Source of the DNA: Rhodoblastus acidophilus
GTDB taxonomy: Bacteria > Pseudomonadota > Alphaproteobacteria > Rhizobiales > Beijerinckiaceae
Reading direction: 5' to 3'
Assembly (NCBI RefSeq): GCF_025961575.1
Contig: NZ_JAOQNX010000007.1
Location: 1-64,000, forward strand
Length of the DNA: 64,000 nucleotides
This document shows, one piece after another, positions 26,611 through 34,602 of this stretch. A program made the position numbers and the translations under genes. The notes below the pieces were generated by a model that worked only from the letters and a program-made list of their open reading frames with translations, was not told the origin of the DNA and searched no databases. Position 1 is the stretch's first letter; each line of letters starts with the position of its first letter.

Positions 26611-28883
26611 CCCTCGTCAGCGATTTTTTTCGGCGCGATGCGCGCGCCGTCTCCGGCTTCGCCTTTGACGCCGCGCAACCCGAACGGCGTTTCACCGTCG
26701 AACTGCTCGTCGACGGGTTGCACATCGGCGCTGCGCTGGCCGATCACGCCAGCGCGCCCGCGAAAGAGCGCGGTCTTGGCGACGGCTGTTGCGGCTTCAC
26801 CTTCGTGGTCCCCGAAACCCTTCTCGCCCATGCCAAAATGGTCGAGGCGCGGCTCGCAAATATTGGCGCGCCGGTCGGCGCGCCGCTTCTGTTCGGCGGC
26901 GAAACTCCCGCACAAGCGGTTGCTCCGTCGTCACATGGTTTTGTCGAATGGAGCGGCGGCCTGCGCTTCACCGGCTGGGCGGATTCGAACGACGGGGCGC
27001 CGCCCGAAATTGCAATCCTGATCGACGGCGAACGCGTCGCCACCGCGCGCGCGGAAAACTGGCGGCACGTCGACCGTCCGCGCCCCCAGGCGAAATTCGG
27101 TTTTGATGTCACCCTCCCCGACCATCTGGCTGACGGGCGGGTTTGGACCGCCTCCTTCCTGGTGGGGCGCGGCATCGAGCTTGAGGGCAGTCCGGTGACT
27201 TTCGTGGCGCCGCCCGGCGGGCTCGAAGCGACGCTTGCCAAGCTGGACGCGCCGCCCGGCCAACGGCTCACCGCGCAGTTTTTCGACCGCCTGATGCCGG
27301 GCGCGCTGCCGTTCAGCCGCTACGCGGGAGCGCGCGAAAATTTTGCGCCCGCGGCGCCCGCGCCGAGCGAAATTTTTATCGGCGTGCTCGCGCTCGATGG
27401 CGAAGGCGTAGAGGCGACGCTGGAAAGTCTCGAAACGCAAACGCATCGCCGCTGGACCTGCGGCGTGCTGCCCTGCGCCGAAAGCGCGTTGACTTTTTCT
27501 CCACAGGACCTCGCCGATTTCCTCCGCGACCACGCTGGCGGAATCGCCTGGTTTCTGTTCGTCGCGCCCGGCGCCGCGCTTAACGCCGACGCGCTCGCGC
27601 GCTTCGCCGCCGCCGCCGACGCGCATCCCGACGCCAGCCTCATCTATGCCGATTACGAGATCGGCGGCTGGCCGGTCGCCCTGCCCGCCTTCGACTATGA
27701 GCGCATGTTGGAGCAGGCCTATTTCGCTCCAATCTTCCTCATCCCGCGCGCCACGGTCGAATGCGCCGTCGCGCGCGCCAAAACTCTTTTTCGGCTCGCG
27801 AATCTGACCTTTGACGAGAAGGGCGCCGGCGAAAAAACCGTCCACCTGCCGGGGCCGGCGATGCGCATGGAGGGCCGCCTCGACGATTCCGGCCTGCTGG
27901 CGCAGGCGACATCCGCGCATCTGCGACAGAGGCGGATCGCGGCGAAAGTCGACCCGGTCGCAAGCGCATCGGCGCCGCGCTGCCGCGTTCAGCGTGAGGG
28001 CGGCGGCAAAGTGTCGATCCTCATTCCGACGCGCAACCGCCACGATCTCCTGCGCGCCTGCATCGACAGCATTTTGCCCGCGACCGCTGGGGTCCACGAG
28101 ATCATCGTGATCGACAACGATTCCAGCGATCCGCAGACGTTTCGTGTTTTGGAGCAAGCCGCGCAAAAAGGCGTCGTGGTCGTGCGGGCGCCGGGGCCGT
28201 TCAATTTTTCCCACATCAACACTCTCGCCGCCGCCAAGGCCGAGGGCGACTTGCTTTGCTTCCTCAACAATGACGTCGTCGCCCGGGACGCGCATTGGCT
28301 GGAGGAAATGGCCTCGCGTCTCGCTGACGAGACCGTCGGCGTCGTCGGCGCGAAACTGCTGTGGCCGAGCGGCGTCGTCCAGCATGGCGGCGTCACGCTC
28401 GGGGTGAATTTTGGCTGCGCGCATGATTTTCGCGACCGCATCGACCGGGACCCCGGCTATTTCGGCGCGCTGGAAGTCGCCCGAGAAACCAGCGCGGTGA
28501 CGGCGGCGTGCATGATGACGCGCAAAAACCTGTTTCTCGAGCTCGGCGGTTTTGACGCGCTGCGTTTCCCCATCAATTTCAATGATGTCGATTATTGCCT
28601 GCGTGTGCGCGAAAAGGGGTTGCGGGTGGTGTTCACGCCGCACGCGGTCCTCACCCATCACGAGTCGGCGTCGCGCGGAAAAGAGGACGCCACAAGCCGC
28701 TTTCGCCGCGAGCTTTGGATGCTCCGGCACAAGTGGAGCGAGGCTTTGGCCGCCGACCCGTTTTACAGCCCGCTGCTCGCGCTGTCGGACCCGTCCTATT
28801 CCGCCCTGGCCTGGCCGCCGCGATCGCTGGCGCCGCGCCGAAACCAGATCCAACCCGGCGTGCAGCCGCCGCCGGGCTATTAG
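26607..28883 (+). CDS. Tandem GT2-type glycosyltransferase with two N-terminal GW...GF domains
   Basis: The 758-aa product begins at ATG 26607, overlapping the previous stop as ATGA. Residues 14-69 (VSGFAFD, VELLVDGLHIGAAL, GCCGFTFVVP) and 119-171 (LRFTGW, IAILIDGERVATARA, KFGFDVTLP) are two copies of the locus-specific domain. A first GT-A-like half (about 235-420, IFIGVLALDGEGVEATLESL, SLIYADYEI) looks degenerate. The second half (about 465-700) is a full GT2 domain: VSILIPTRNRHDLLRACID, IIVIDNDSSD, LLCFLNNDVVARD, and FNDVDYCLRVREKG. Similar two-domain GT2 proteins act in O-antigen or S-layer glycan synthesis. It is cytoplasmic or peripheral. Confidence 0.85.
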   Translation: MTLVSDFFRRDARAVSGFAFDAAQPERRFTVELLVDGLHIGAALADHASAPAKERGLGDGCCGFTFVVPETLLAHAKMVEARLANIGAPVGAPLLFGGETPAQAVAPSSHGFVEWSGGLRFTGWADSNDGAPPEIAILIDGERVATARAENWRHVDRPRPQAKFGFDVTLPDHLADGRVWTASFLVGRGIELEGSPVTFVAPPGGLEATLAKLDAPPGQRLTAQFFDRLMPGALPFSRYAGARENFAPAAPAPSEIFIGVLALDGEGVEATLESLETQTHRRWTCGVLPCAESALTFSPQDLADFLRDHAGGIAWFLFVAPGAALNADALARFAAAADAHPDASLIYADYEIGGWPVALPAFDYERMLEQAYFAPIFLIPRATVECAVARAKTLFRLANLTFDEKGAGEKTVHLPGPAMRMEGRLDDSGLLAQATSAHLRQRRIAAKVDPVASASAPRCRVQREGGGKVSILIPTRNRHDLLRACIDSILPATAGVHEIIVIDNDSSDPQTFRVLEQAAQKGVVVVRAPGPFNFSHINTLAAAKAEGDLLCFLNNDVVARDAHWLEEMASRLADETVGVVGAKLLWPSGVVQHGGVTLGVNFGCAHDFRDRIDRDPGYFGALEVARETSAVTAACMMTRKNLFLELGGFDALRFPINFNDVDYCLRVREKGLRVVFTPHAVLTHHESASRGKEDATSRFRRELWMLRHKWSEALAADPFYSPLLALSDPSYSALAWPPRSLAPRRNQIQPGVQPPPGY

Positions 28884-28895
28884 AGGATGACGCTC

Positions 28896-29531
28896 ATGGA
28901 CAAGCCTGCTCCGCGCTTCGTGCTTCATGTCGGATGCGGCCCGCGCCGCAAATTGCATCCTGCGTTCCAGGGCGCCGGCTGGCGGGAAATCCGCCTCGAC
29001 ATCGACCCCCACGTCGAACCCGATGTCGTCGCCTCCATGGTCGACATGCGCGCGACGGTCGCCGATGGCGCCGTGGACGCGATCTGGTCGTCGCACAACA
29101 TCGAGCATCTTTTCGCCCATGAGGCGCGGCAGGCGCTGGCTGAATTCCGCCGCGTGCTGCGCCCCGACGGTTTTGCCCTGATCACCTGTCCCGATGTCGT
29201 CGCCATCGCCCAGCTCATCGTCGAAGGCAAATTCGACCAGCCCGTCTACACCTCGCCGGCCGGCCCCATTTCGCCGCTCGACATGCTTTGGGGCCACCAG
29301 GGCGCCATCGCCGCGGGCAACGCTTTTATGGCGCATCGCATGGGTTTTAGCCGCGAGAGCCTCGGCTATGCCCTGGCCCATGCAGGCTTTGCCGAAGCCT
29401 GGTGCTGTCGCGGCGACGGCTACGACCTCTGGGCCGTCGGTTTTATGCGCGACGCCGATCGCCTGGGCATCCACCGCGCCCTGGCGCAAGCCGGACTGCC
29501 CTTCTCCGAACCCCGCAGGGCCGTTGCATGA
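28896..29531 (+). CDS. Class I SAM-dependent methyltransferase
   Basis: The 211-aa product has motif I as FVLHVGCGPRRKLH near the N terminus, an acidic residue after strand 2 (IRLDIDPH), and the post-I block VDAIWSSHNIEHLFAHE followed by FRRVLRPDGFALITCPD, which mark the Methyltransf_11-type fold. Placed between glycosyltransferase genes, it probably methylates a sugar hydroxyl or nucleotide-sugar of the same glycan (inference). Start ATG 28896 is preferred because GAGG lies 8 bases upstream; ATG 28887 is too close to it. Its stop overlaps the next start as ATGA. Confidence 0.82.
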   Translation: MDKPAPRFVLHVGCGPRRKLHPAFQGAGWREIRLDIDPHVEPDVVASMVDMRATVADGAVDAIWSSHNIEHLFAHEARQALAEFRRVLRPDGFALITCPDVVAIAQLIVEGKFDQPVYTSPAGPISPLDMLWGHQGAIAAGNAFMAHRMGFSRESLGYALAHAGFAEAWCCRGDGYDLWAVGFMRDADRLGIHRALAQAGLPFSEPRRAVA

Positions 29532-30817
29532 AGCTGCTGTTCGTCCACAACAATTTCCCTGCGCAATTCCGCAATCTGGCGACGGCGCTGGCGGGAGACC
29601 CTCGCGTGCAAATGGCCGCCATCGGCAGCGAAACCGCGCGCGCCATGCCGGGCGTGTCGCTGCACCGCTATGCGGGCGTAGCGCCCCACACGCCCGCGCA
29701 TAGTTTTTCCAGGCGGTTCGACGGCGAGACCCGCCGCGCCGAGCAGGTGCTGTACGCGGCGACGCGGCTCGCGCAGGACGGGTTCGTCCCCGACCTGATC
29801 CTGGTTCATCCCGGCTGGGGCGAAAACCTGCCGCTGCGCGCGGTCTTTCCCAAGGCGAAACTCGTCGTCTATTGCGAATATTATTATCGCGCCGAAGGCG
29901 GCGATGTCGGCTTCGACCCGGAGTTCCCCGCGCTCGGCGTCGACGGCGCCGTGGCGCTGGACTGCAAGAACGCCGCGACCTTGCTGGCGCTCGCCTCCTG
30001 CGACGCGGCGCTGTCGCCGACGCGCTGGCAAAAATCGACATTTCCGTCGGATTTTCGCCACAAGATCGAGGTCATCCACGAGGGCGTCGACACCGATTAT
30101 TTCGCGCCCGATCCCGGCGCGGCGCTGACTCTGAGCGATGGTGTGCGCCTCAGCGCAACCGACGAGATCGTCACCTATTCGGCGCGCAGCCTTGAGCCGA
30201 TCCGCGGTTTTCACAGTTTTATGCGCACGCTGCCCCGCGTCCTCGAGGCGCGGCCCAAGGCAAAGATCGTCATCGTCGGCGACGATGGAATCTCCTACGG
30301 CGTGCCCCCCCGTAAGCATCCGACATGGAAGGCGGCGCTGCTCGATGAACTGCGGGGACGCCTCGACGAACGGCGCGTGCTGTTTCTCGGCCGCCTGCCC
30401 TATGGCGATTATCGCCGCGTGCTGCAGGTTTCATCGGCGCATGTCTATCTGACCTATCCCTTCGTGCTCTCCTGGTCGCTTCTGGAAGCGATGAGCGCCG
30501 GCTGTCTGGTGATCGGCTCCGACACGGCGCCGGTGCGCGAAATGATCGACGGCGACAATGGCTTGCTCGCGCCCATGTTCGACCGCGAAGCTCTCGCCGA
30601 AACCATCGTCGGCGCCCTCGCCGATCCCGAGGCCCATGCGATCCGACGCGTGCGCGCACGGCAATTCGTGCGGGATCATTTTAACGCGCGCGGCATTTGC
30701 ACGCCGAAGCTCATCCACTGGATTGAAGGACTGGTGGGATCGCACAACGTCGAGGCGCCGGGAATTGGCTTGGCGTTTCCGCCGCAGGTTGAGGCGCTGC
30801 GGGCGTCGGGGCGTTAA
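29528..30817 (+). CDS. GT4-family glycosyltransferase (Glyco_trans_4_3 type)
   Basis: The 429-aa product starts LLFVHNNFPAQFRNLATAL, the signature start of the Glyco_trans_4_3 group of GT4 enzymes, and has the acceptor-side block DLILVHPGWGENLPLR. The C-terminal GT-B half contains VTYSARSLEPIRGFHSFMR, KIVIVGDDGISYG and the donor-site block SWSLLEAMSAGCLVIGSDTA followed by PVREMI. It is a retaining, cytoplasmic enzyme. The start at ATG 29528 is fixed by the ATGA overlap with the methyltransferase stop. The longer frame opening at 29402 lies inside that gene. Confidence 0.88.
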   Translation: MKLLFVHNNFPAQFRNLATALAGDPRVQMAAIGSETARAMPGVSLHRYAGVAPHTPAHSFSRRFDGETRRAEQVLYAATRLAQDGFVPDLILVHPGWGENLPLRAVFPKAKLVVYCEYYYRAEGGDVGFDPEFPALGVDGAVALDCKNAATLLALASCDAALSPTRWQKSTFPSDFRHKIEVIHEGVDTDYFAPDPGAALTLSDGVRLSATDEIVTYSARSLEPIRGFHSFMRTLPRVLEARPKAKIVIVGDDGISYGVPPRKHPTWKAALLDELRGRLDERRVLFLGRLPYGDYRRVLQVSSAHVYLTYPFVLSWSLLEAMSAGCLVIGSDTAPVREMIDGDNGLLAPMFDREALAETIVGALADPEAHAIRRVRARQFVRDHFNARGICTPKLIHWIEGLVGSHNVEAPGIGLAFPPQVEALRASGR

Positions 30818-30845
30818 AGCGTGATCTGCACCCGTCATCGGAAAG

Positions 30846-31988
30846 ATGCGCATGGGCGGTCCCGCGAGCCTGATCCTCCTGTTCACGCTGATTTACGCCG
30901 GTTTTGGCGCGCTTTCGCCCTACCTGCCGCCGCTGCTGCAGGCGCGCGGCCTGCCGCCTGAATCGATCGGCGCCGTCATCGGCGCCGGCGTGCTCGTGCG
31001 CATGGCGGTCGCGCCTCTGCTGGGCCACGCCGCCGACGCCCGTCGCGCCGTTTGCCGGGCGCTGGCCGGCGCCTGCGCCGGCTCGGCGCTCGCCGCCGCC
31101 TCCTATGCCGCGCCGCTCGCCGGCCCCGCGCTGATCGCCCTTGCGCTTGCGCAAGCCGCCGCGCTGGCGCCGACCGCGCCCTTCGCCGACGCCATCGCGG
31201 TCTCCGCCGCCGCGCGCGAAAAATTTTCCTACGGCCGCATCCGAGGTTTTGGCTCGGCCGCCTTCATCCTGGGCTCGCTTGCGGGCGGCGCCCTTGCGGC
31301 GCGATTTGGCGCGACCGCTCCGGCGCTGGTTCAGGCCGTCCTGCTGGCGCTCGCCACACTCGCCGCCCTGCGCGCGCCTGAGCCCGCGATGCAGGCTGAG
31401 GCGCAGGGATCGCGATGGTCGGAGGTTCTGGCCAACAGGGAGTTTCGCATTGTCGTCCTCATCGCGGCGCTGGCGCTTGGCAGCCACGCGCTCCATGACG
31501 GCTTCGCAATGATCTACTGGACGCAGGCGGGCGTCTCTCCCTTTGTCGCCGGCCTGCTCTGGTCCGAAAGCGTGGCCTCGGAAGTGCTGGTTTTTCTGCT
31601 GGTCGGTCCGGCATTGCTGCGCCGGCTTGGCGAGCGCGGCGCCTTCGCGCTGGCGATCGGCGCCGCCATCCTGCGCTGGAGCGTGATGGCGCTGACCGCC
31701 GCCGCGCCGGCCATGGCTTTCACCGAGCCGCTGCACGGACTGAGTTTTGCCTTGCTGCATCTCACCGCCATGTCGGTGATCGGCCGCGCCGTGCCCGCAG
31801 ACGCCGCCGCTACCGCGCAAAGCCTTTATGGCGCTCTGGGCGTCGGCGCGGCGACGGCCGCCATGTCGCTGGCCTCCGGCATTTTGTTCGCGCGGTTCGG
31901 CGGCGCGAGCTTTTGGGCCATGGCGGCGTTGGCGGGTCTCGCCCTGCCCTTGATCCTGGCGCTTCCCCGCAACGCGAAGATCGCGTGA
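30846..31988 (+). CDS. MFS transporter (MFS_1-like/HcaT-like)
   Basis: The 380-aa product is hydrophobic throughout, with 11-12 predicted membrane segments. It begins SLILLFTLIYAGFGALSPYL then LPPLLQARGLPPESIGAVIG, the start pattern of the 3-phenylpropionate-permease-like MFS group, and has the RIRGFGSAAFILGSLAGG loop. Its substrate is unknown. It starts 28 bases after the GT4 stop, so it may belong to the same transcript, though its role in the glycan locus is not evident. ATG 30846 and ATG 30852 are both possible; GAAAG lies just upstream. Confidence 0.75.
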   Translation: MRMGGPASLILLFTLIYAGFGALSPYLPPLLQARGLPPESIGAVIGAGVLVRMAVAPLLGHAADARRAVCRALAGACAGSALAAASYAAPLAGPALIALALAQAAALAPTAPFADAIAVSAAAREKFSYGRIRGFGSAAFILGSLAGGALAARFGATAPALVQAVLLALATLAALRAPEPAMQAEAQGSRWSEVLANREFRIVVLIAALALGSHALHDGFAMIYWTQAGVSPFVAGLLWSESVASEVLVFLLVGPALLRRLGERGAFALAIGAAILRWSVMALTAAAPAMAFTEPLHGLSFALLHLTAMSVIGRAVPADAAATAQSLYGALGVGAATAAMSLASGILFARFGGASFWAMAALAGLALPLILALPRNAKIA

Positions 31989-32054
31989 GAGAAGGGAACC
32001 CCGTTCGGCAGGTTGCTGTTCTTGCACTCTCATAGGAAACGGGAGGATGAATCC

Positions 32055-32279
32055 ATGCCGGCGAAACTTTTGCTTTCCGCGGCCTTCGCGCTGCTGCTGT
32101 CGCAGGCCGCCGTCGCGCAGGAGTGCAAGGAAGACAAGGATTGCGGCTCCGGCCAAGTCTGCATCCTCGCGATGAACCCGCATGTCTGCAAGGCGCCGCA
32201 AGCCGCCGGCGCGCCTTGCAAGCGCGACGTCGTCTGCGCCTCCGGGACATGCGACATGTCCGCCGGAGTCTGCAAGTAA
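32055..32279 (+). CDS. Small exported Cys-rich protein
   Basis: The 74-aa product starts at ATG 32055 after GGAGG at 32041-32045. A signal peptide (LLLSAAFALLLSQAAVAQ) is followed by about 54 residues with eight cysteines in a regular layout: ECKEDKDCGSGQVC, HVCK, APCKRDVVC, SGTCDMSAGVC. This resembles small disulfide-knotted modules of the EB/Dickkopf type, seen also in some bacterial periplasmic proteins. Function is unknown. It stands alone between the MFS gene and the DUF2171 gene. Confidence 0.7.
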   Translation: MPAKLLLSAAFALLLSQAAVAQECKEDKDCGSGQVCILAMNPHVCKAPQAAGAPCKRDVVCASGTCDMSAGVCK

Positions 32280-32398
32280 GCCGATGCGCCTCACTCGAAA
32301 GGCGAACTGACCGCCCGGAACCAACCCGGCCGGACGCTTGTTCTTCGCATCACTTCGATGAGGGCGTCCGCCCGCATTCAGAAAACATCCGGGAGGCA

Positions 32399-33292
32399 AT
32401 GATGCACACCGTAACGGCGTTCTTCGACAGCCGCGCGCATGCCGAAACCGCGCTCGCCAGACTGCGCGATTATGGGATCACAGACACGGACCTCACGGTC
32501 TCGCCGGAGGCGGGGCCGACCGAGACCACGCAAGAGCCCGAGACCGGCTTTTGGGCGTTTCTGAAAGAAGTGTTCGGCGCCGCGCCGGAATATCCCAGCT
32601 ATCGCGAAGGCCTGCGGCGCGGCGGAATCATGGTCGTGGCGCATGTCGACGAGGCGCGTGTCGATCGCGCCTGCGAGATTCTCGACGAGCACGGCTCCGT
32701 CGATCTCGACGAGCGCGAGCAGCAATGGCGCCAGCAAGGCTGGACGCACGAACCGGCGACGCCAAGCCAGGCCGCGCAAACATTTAGCTCCGACCTGGGC
32801 GGCGGCGCCGCTTTTGGGGCGGGCGAGCCTGCGGCCGCCTCCACCCCGTCGGCGGCGCCGATGGGCCAGCCGCCGACGACTCCGGACGATCAGTTCGGGC
32901 GCGCGGTGAATCGCGGGCGCGTGCGCATCCACAATTTTGATGCGCGGACGCCGGCGCAGGACCGCGTGGCGGCGCCGGAAGAGTCGATGCGCGCCGAGAC
33001 ATTCGGCGAGCGGATCGGCGAGGCGTTTGCCGGCGGCGCCGGCCTGGCCGGCGGCGCGGAGCAAGGTTTCACGAACCGCCTTTCCGAGAACATGGAGGTT
33101 CTGGGGGCAGACGGACAGCATGTCGGCGTCATCGACCATATTGAAGGGGCGTCCATCGAGCTGAAGAAGGACGATCCCGCGGCTCACGGCGAGCATCATC
33201 TCATCCCCATGGACTGGATCGCCTCCGTCGACCAGGCGGCCAGACTCAAGCTCTCCGCAGCCGACGCCTGGAGCCGGTGGACGGCGCACTAA
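32399..33292 (+). CDS. Stress-type protein: GSP17M-like N terminus plus C-terminal DUF2171
   Basis: The 297-aa product starts at ATG 32399 after GGGAGG. Residues 1-105 (TVTAFFDSRAHAETALARLR, then GGIMVVAHVDEARVDRACEI) resemble the fold of general-stress-protein-17M/YflT-like proteins. The same layout is seen in the 101-aa protein at 62481-62786. Residues 105-225 are a Gly/Ala/Pro-rich linker. Residues 230-297 are a DUF2171 domain (MEVLGADGQHVGVIDHIEG, then HLIPMDWIASVDQAARLKL), a PRC-barrel-like fold. Likely cytoplasmic; no signal or membrane segment. The precise role of DUF2171 is not established. Confidence 0.75.
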   Translation: MMHTVTAFFDSRAHAETALARLRDYGITDTDLTVSPEAGPTETTQEPETGFWAFLKEVFGAAPEYPSYREGLRRGGIMVVAHVDEARVDRACEILDEHGSVDLDEREQQWRQQGWTHEPATPSQAAQTFSSDLGGGAAFGAGEPAAASTPSAAPMGQPPTTPDDQFGRAVNRGRVRIHNFDARTPAQDRVAAPEESMRAETFGERIGEAFAGGAGLAGGAEQGFTNRLSENMEVLGADGQHVGVIDHIEGASIELKKDDPAAHGEHHLIPMDWIASVDQAARLKLSAADAWSRWTAH

Positions 33293-33306
33293 GCTCCCGC
33301 CGATTG

Positions 33307-33333
33307 GGACGACCGGCGCGCCTCCGGTCGTCC
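33307..33333 (+). terminator. Hairpin after the DUF2171 gene
   Basis: GGACGACCGG (33307-33316) and CCGGTCGTCC (33324-33333) form a perfect 10-bp stem with a 7-base loop, starting 14 bases after the stop. There is no T-run downstream, so it is either a weak intrinsic terminator or an mRNA-stabilising hairpin. Confidence 0.5.
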
Positions 33334-33441
33334 GCCTATCGCCAAACTCCCTTCGTTTGCAAGCCCTTACGGCCGCGCTTCCGCTTGATGCCGGGCGCGA
33401 CTCCGCCTAGGCTGCGCGCGGAGATTGCAAAGGGGAAGGCG

Positions 33442-34599
33442 ATGCTTCCATCCATAGCGCAGGCCGAGCCGGTCGACGCCGTCTCGGCCGCGCGCTGGTC
33501 CTCGCTGGTGGCGGCGATCCAGCGGCTTTCCGCGGCGCACGACCTTGATGAGATCGTGGAGATTGTCCGCGTCTCCGCGCGCGAAATTTCCGGGGCCGAC
33601 GGCGTCACTTTCGTCCTGCGCGACGAAGACCGTTGCCACTATGTCGCGGAAAGCGCGATTTCGCCGCTGTGGACCGGGCAGAAATTTCCGATGTCGGCCT
33701 GCATTTCCGGCTGGTGCATGCTGAACGGGGCGACCGCCGTCATTCCCGACATTTATGCCGACGCCCGCGTGCCCGCCGACGCCTATCGACTGACCTTCGT
33801 CAAGAGCCTGGTGATGACGCCGGTGCGGGTCGAAAATCCCATCGCCGCCATCGGCGCCTATTGGGCGCGTTACGAGGAGCCGGCGGCCGAAACCGTTTCG
33901 CTGCTGGAAACGCTCGCCCGCTCGACAGCGACCGCCATCGCCAATGTCCAGCTCGTGGCCTCGCTGACAGCAAGCGAACAGACAGCGCGCCGCCAGCTTG
34001 AAATCCAGAGGCTTCTGCTCGAGGAGCTGAACCACCGGGTGAAAAACACCCTCGCGACCGTGCAGGCGATCGCCAAACAGACGCTGCGGCGCATGCGGGA
34101 TCCCGCTGCTTTCGTCGCCGGATTCGAGGGACGGCTGCAAGCTCTGTCGCGGTCGCACGAGCTGTTCACACGCACGACCTGGACGGGCGCCGATCTCGCG
34201 GAGCTGATCCAGGAACAGCTGGCGATCGGTCAGGAAAACGCCGAACAGATTCGGCTGTGCGGCCCCAAGGCGATGCTTGAACCGCAAATGGCGCAGCACG
34301 TCGGCCTCGTGCTGCATGAACTCGCCACCAACGCGCGCAAGCATGGCGCCCTCTCCGCGCCCGGCGGACGCGTCGACATTAGCTGGTCGCTCAGCGAGCG
34401 GCCCGAACTCGCGCTGCGCTGGGCGGAGGGCGGCGGACCGCCCGTCCGCCCGCCCGAAAAGACCGGATTTGGCATGATCATGATCGAGCGGGGCCTGCGT
34501 CATATCGGCGCCGAGGCCAAGGTGAGTTTTGGCCGGGAGGGCGTGTGTTGCGACATGCTTCTACCGCTGCGCAAAGCGGCGGAAAGCCCGCTGCACTGA
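33442..34599 (+). CDS. GAF-domain sensor histidine kinase, HWE family
   Basis: The 385-aa product starts at ATG 33442 behind AAGGGGAAGG. A GAF domain covers about residues 15-180 (DLDEIVEIVRVSAREISGAD). The H-box is LLEELNHRVKNTLATVQAIA with the phospho-accepting His. The ATPase part has the N-box VLHELATNARKHGALS, the W-x-E motif RWAEGGGPPV and GFGMIMIERGL, which define the HWE kinases of alphaproteobacteria. There is no membrane segment, so it is a cytoplasmic sensor; the GAF ligand is unknown. No response regulator is adjacent. HWE kinases often feed the PhyR general stress response, which is possible here (inference). It ends 3 bases from the convergent carbamoyltransferase. Confidence 0.87.
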   Translation: MLPSIAQAEPVDAVSAARWSSLVAAIQRLSAAHDLDEIVEIVRVSAREISGADGVTFVLRDEDRCHYVAESAISPLWTGQKFPMSACISGWCMLNGATAVIPDIYADARVPADAYRLTFVKSLVMTPVRVENPIAAIGAYWARYEEPAAETVSLLETLARSTATAIANVQLVASLTASEQTARRQLEIQRLLLEELNHRVKNTLATVQAIAKQTLRRMRDPAAFVAGFEGRLQALSRSHELFTRTTWTGADLAELIQEQLAIGQENAEQIRLCGPKAMLEPQMAQHVGLVLHELATNARKHGALSAPGGRVDISWSLSERPELALRWAEGGGPPVRPPEKTGFGMIMIERGLRHIGAEAKVSFGREGVCCDMLLPLRKAAESPLH

Positions 34600-34602
34600 G
34601 CC

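Noticed and set aside
26931-30041. Antisense open frame of more than 1000 codons across the GT2, methyltransferase and GT4 genes
   Set aside because: It lies antisense to three well-supported genes with clear motifs; its translation is Arg/Ala/Gly-rich without any recognisable domain, as expected from high-GC codon bias.
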